Assembly (NCBI RefSeq): GCF_900107155.1
Contig: NZ_FNOX01000001.1
Location: 372,001 to 436,000, forward strand
DNA: 64,000 nt
Source of the DNA: Pseudomonas salomonii
GTDB lineage: Bacteria > Pseudomonadota > Gammaproteobacteria > Pseudomonadales > Pseudomonadaceae
Reading direction: 5' to 3'
Part shown: piece after piece, positions 61,798 to 64,000 of the stretch
Layout: each line of letters begins with the position of its first letter
How positions within the stretch are numbered: position 1 is the first letter of the stretch
The notes under the pieces: generated by a model
What the model saw: the letters and a program-made list of their open reading frames with translations, nothing else
What the model was told of the DNA's origin: nothing
Database searches by the model: none
Translations under genes and position numbers: made by a program

Positions 61798-61918
61798 GAT
61801 CGTTCCCACGCTCTGCGTGGGAATGCATCCCGTGACGCTCTGCGTCACCCATGCACCGGGCGTGAATCGGAACGCGGAGCGTCCCAGGCGGCATTCCCAC
61901 GCGGAGCGTGGGAACGAG
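61798..61918. repeat. intergenic multi-hairpin repeat, copy 2
   Basis: A 121-base unit with ends GATCGTTCCCACGC and GCGTGGGAACGAG, hairpins CCCACGC-TCT-GCGTGGG and CCCACGC-GGA-GCGTGGG, and an inner GACGC-TCT-GCGTC. The same family as 31681-31788, with a longer middle. Downstream of algA. Confidence 0.85.
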
Positions 61919-61987
61919 CAGCCCCCACCCAGCCCACTGCGGATAGGGGACGCAACGGGCTGGATGAGGGCTTCTTGTACGACCGTG

Positions 61988-63439
61988 TTACTGCGCGATA
62001 GTTTTCACCGACACGCCACGTTCGACCGGGGTGGAGCGCCCATAGATATCTTCAAAGCGTTCGATATCGTCTTCGCCCAGGTAGCTGCCCGATTGCACTT
62101 CAATAATCTCCAACGGGATCTTGCCCGGGTTGCGCAGGCGGTGCACCGAGGCGATCGGGATGTAGGTGGACTGGTTCTCGCAGAGCAGGAACACGTTTTC
62201 GTCACAGGTGACTTCAGCGGTGCCGCTGACCACGATCCAGTGTTCGGCACGGTGGTGGTGCATCTGCAGCGACAGGCACGCGCCCGGCTTGACCGAGATG
62301 TGCTTGACCTGGAAGCGGCCGCCCATGTCCACCGAGTCGTAGGAGCCCCACGGGCGGTAGACTTCGCAGTGGTTCTGGGTTTCGCTGCGGCCTTGCTCGT
62401 TGAGGGTGTTGACCATCTGCTTGACGCCCTGGACCTTGTCCTTGTGGGCAATCATCATCGCGTCCTTGGTTTCCACCACCACGATGTTGTCCAGGCCGAT
62501 CACCGACACCAGTTTGCCGTTGCCATGCACCATGCAGTTGCGGCTGTCCTGGATCACTACATCGCCTTTGCTCACGTTGCCATTGACGTCTTTGTCATTG
62601 ACCGCCCACAACGAGGCCCAGCAACCCACGTCGCTCCAACCGGCGCTCAGCGGCACCACGCAGGCGCGCTGGGTTTTTTCCATTACCGCGTAGTCGATGG
62701 AGTTGTCCGGGCAGCAGGCGAAAGTGGCTTCGTCGAAGGTTACGGTGTCGGCATCCTGCTCGCTGCGCTCCAGGGTCAGCACGCAGGTGTCGTAGATGTC
62801 CGGGTCGTGTTTTTTCAGCTCTTCGAGGAAGCGGCTGGCGCGGAACAGGAACATGCCGCTGTTCCAGAAGTAACCGCCGCTTTTGACGAACTCGACGGCG
62901 CGTTTTTCATCGGGTTTTTCCACGAACTGTTGCACGCGGCTGACGCCTTCGGGCAGCAGCGAATCGTTGCTGGACTTGATGTAGCCGTAACCGGTTTCCG
63001 GACGGGTCGCCGGGACGCCGAACAGCACCATCTCGCCACGCTCGGCCGCCACAGTGGCCAGGGCCAGGGCGCGTTGCAGGGCTTTCTGGTCGTCGATCAC
63101 GTGGTCGGCGGGCAGCACCAGCATCAGCTCGTCGCGGCCTTCGTTGACCAGCATCATCGCAGTCAGGGCCACGGCCGGCGCGGTGTTGCGGCCGAACGGC
63201 TCCATCAGGATGCGCTGGCATTCGAGCTTACGCGTGCTTAGTTGCTCGTTGACGATGAAGCGGTGGTCCTTGTTGCAGACCACGATCGGGGCGTCCATGC
63301 CTTCGAACACCAGGCGCTCCAGGGTTTGCTGGAACAGTGTGTGTTCGCCGGTCAAGGCCAGGAATTGCTTGGGGAACTGTTTGCGGGAAAGCGGCCAAAG
63401 ACGTGAGCCGCTACCACCGGAAAGGATTACTGGGATCAT
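61988..63439 (-). CDS. algA: AlgA, bifunctional mannose-6-P isomerase / GDP-mannose pyrophosphorylase
   Basis: A 483-residue type II enzyme. The N-terminal nucleotidyltransferase has LSGGSGSRLWPLSRKQFPKQ and PADHVIDD, FVEKPDE. The C-terminal cupin-type isomerase has QMHHHRAEHWIVVSGTAEV. It makes mannose-6-phosphate from fructose-6-phosphate and GDP-mannose from mannose-1-phosphate for alginate. ATG 63439 with AAGGAGAAAC upstream. It follows algF, the usual end of the alginate operon. PslB/WbpW are close relatives, but the algF neighbour decides for algA. Confidence 0.94.
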   Translation of the reverse strand: MIPVILSGGSGSRLWPLSRKQFPKQFLALTGEHTLFQQTLERLVFEGMDAPIVVCNKDHRFIVNEQLSTRKLECQRILMEPFGRNTAPAVALTAMMLVNEGRDELMLVLPADHVIDDQKALQRALALATVAAERGEMVLFGVPATRPETGYGYIKSSNDSLLPEGVSRVQQFVEKPDEKRAVEFVKSGGYFWNSGMFLFRASRFLEELKKHDPDIYDTCVLTLERSEQDADTVTFDEATFACCPDNSIDYAVMEKTQRACVVPLSAGWSDVGCWASLWAVNDKDVNGNVSKGDVVIQDSRNCMVHGNGKLVSVIGLDNIVVVETKDAMMIAHKDKVQGVKQMVNTLNEQGRSETQNHCEVYRPWGSYDSVDMGGRFQVKHISVKPGACLSLQMHHHRAEHWIVVSGTAEVTCDENVFLLCENQSTYIPIASVHRLRNPGKIPLEIIEVQSGSYLGEDDIERFEDIYGRSTPVERGVSVKTIAQ

Positions 63440-63533
63440 GGGTGTTTCTCCTTGAATCGATTGGGTCAGAGCTACGAAGGTTTGTCGTTTCACTCTTGTT
63501 TTTGTCTCGGTCTGAACTGACTGCCTCGGTCAG

Positions 63534-63606
63534 TGTGGGAGCTGGCTTGCCTGCGATGGCGGTGTTGGATTCACCACCGCCATCGCGGGCAAGCCCGGCT
63601 CCCACA
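63534..63606. repeat. REPIN inside the alginate operon
   Basis: TGTGGGAGCTGGCTTGCCTG and GGGCAAGCCCGGCTCCCACA inverted around a short loop, in the algF-algA gap. The two arms also pair GCGATGGCGGTG / CACCGCCATCGC, giving one continuous hairpin. Confidence 0.9.
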
Positions 63607-63633
63607 GGGGCGGGTGTCAGTTCAGAAAACTAA

Positions 63634-64000
63634 TCAGCGGGTCGACACGGGGCGCTTGACCCACACTGGCGAAATGCTCGAACCCGAGCCGGTCACGTAC
63701 AGCACCGCCGCTTCACCACGTTCCAAAGCCACCGGCTTTACATCGCCGACTTTCTTGTCACCGTCGTACAACGCCAGGCTCACTTTCACCGGGTTGATTT
63801 CGCGCTCGCCACGGCCCTTGGCGGCCACCGACTTGACCACGTCGGTCTTGCCGTCGGCGGTTTTCAGGGTCAGGGCCTTGTCGCTGAGGTTCTGCACACG
63901 CACCAGGGATTTTTGCTTGTTCTTGAACGGCGGCTCTTCGATCAGCTGGGGCTGGCCGCTGCCGCTGTTGACCAGGGTGTAGTAGTGATCGGCCGCGAGC
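63634..64000 (-). CDS. algF: AlgF, alginate O-acetylation protein, C-terminal part
   Basis: The last 121 residues of AlgF; the gene continues past the right edge. The fragment begins LAADHYYTLVNSGSG and includes QPQLIEEPPFKNKQKSLVRV, the AlgF C-terminal region. AlgF is a periplasmic partner of AlgI and AlgJ in acetylating alginate. The operon reads leftwards into algA, separated by 194 bases that contain a REPIN. Confidence 0.92.
   Translation of the reverse strand, partial: LAADHYYTLVNSGSGQPQLIEEPPFKNKQKSLVRVQNLSDKALTLKTADGKTDVVKSVAAKGRGEREINPVKVSLALYDGDKKVGDVKPVALERGEAAVLYVTGSGSSISPVWVKRPVSTR

Overview
The window is a 64 kb chromosomal segment from a Pseudomonas of the fluorescens group. 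The main clues are the dcw (division and cell wall) cluster in pseudomonad order, the algF-algA end of an alginate operon, an OprD-type porin, a pqi operon with pqiA split in two, and many copies of the pseudomonad REP sequence (TGTGGGAGCTGGCTTGCC-type). No rRNA, tRNA, insertion sequence, prophage or CRISPR array was found. The species cannot be fixed from the sequence alone.

Layout. 1-3.1 kb: the tail of a DUF1329 protein and a large MalT-like LuxR regulator. 3.1-6.6 kb: pqiA1-pqiA2-pqiB-pqiC, a lipid-transport type operon on the minus strand. 6.7-12 kb: envelope functions, namely an MBL-fold hydrolase, a YiaD-like OmpA lipoprotein, and dolP-diaA/gmhA-yraN-lpoA, with rsmI divergent. 13.0-13.4 kb: rnpB, the RNase P RNA, with its own promoter. 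13.7-31.6 kb: the complete dcw cluster mraZ-rsmH-ftsL-ftsI-murE-murF-mraY-murD-ftsW-murG-murC-ddlB-ftsQ-ftsA-ftsZ-lpxC. It starts with a sigma-70 promoter and a MraZ operator of three 10-bp-spaced direct repeats, and ends in an intrinsic terminator. Almost every gene junction in the cluster overlaps.

31.7-52.3 kb is more variable. It holds a Cache/GGDEF diguanylate cyclase, an OprD porin preceded by a possible small transcript, and an RND pump with its membrane-fusion protein and a two-component system. Then come a periplasmic binding protein, a YkgJ cysteine-cluster protein, a GNAT-CheV pair, a 2-ketoacid reductase, and a LysR gene divergent from a NodT-FUSC-DUF1656-HlyD (aae-like) efflux operon.

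52.3-60 kb is the accessory part and is visibly AT-richer in places. It contains a delta-60 repeat protein, an unrecognised two-gene pair (a soluble protein with a hydrophobic hairpin plus a small four-helix membrane protein), a DUF4440-MFS operon controlled by a divergent LysR, and a two-gene Septu-like anti-phage system (PtuA ATPase plus PtuB HNH nuclease). 60-64 kb returns to core-type genes: an SDR, a small membrane protein, a DUF3077 protein, algA and the 3' part of algF.

The items most worth following up are the Septu-like pair, the unknown pair at 53.8-55.2 kb, two promoter palindromes sharing a CTGWCAG-N2-CTGWCAG framework, and the small ORF ending at a terminator upstream of oprD.
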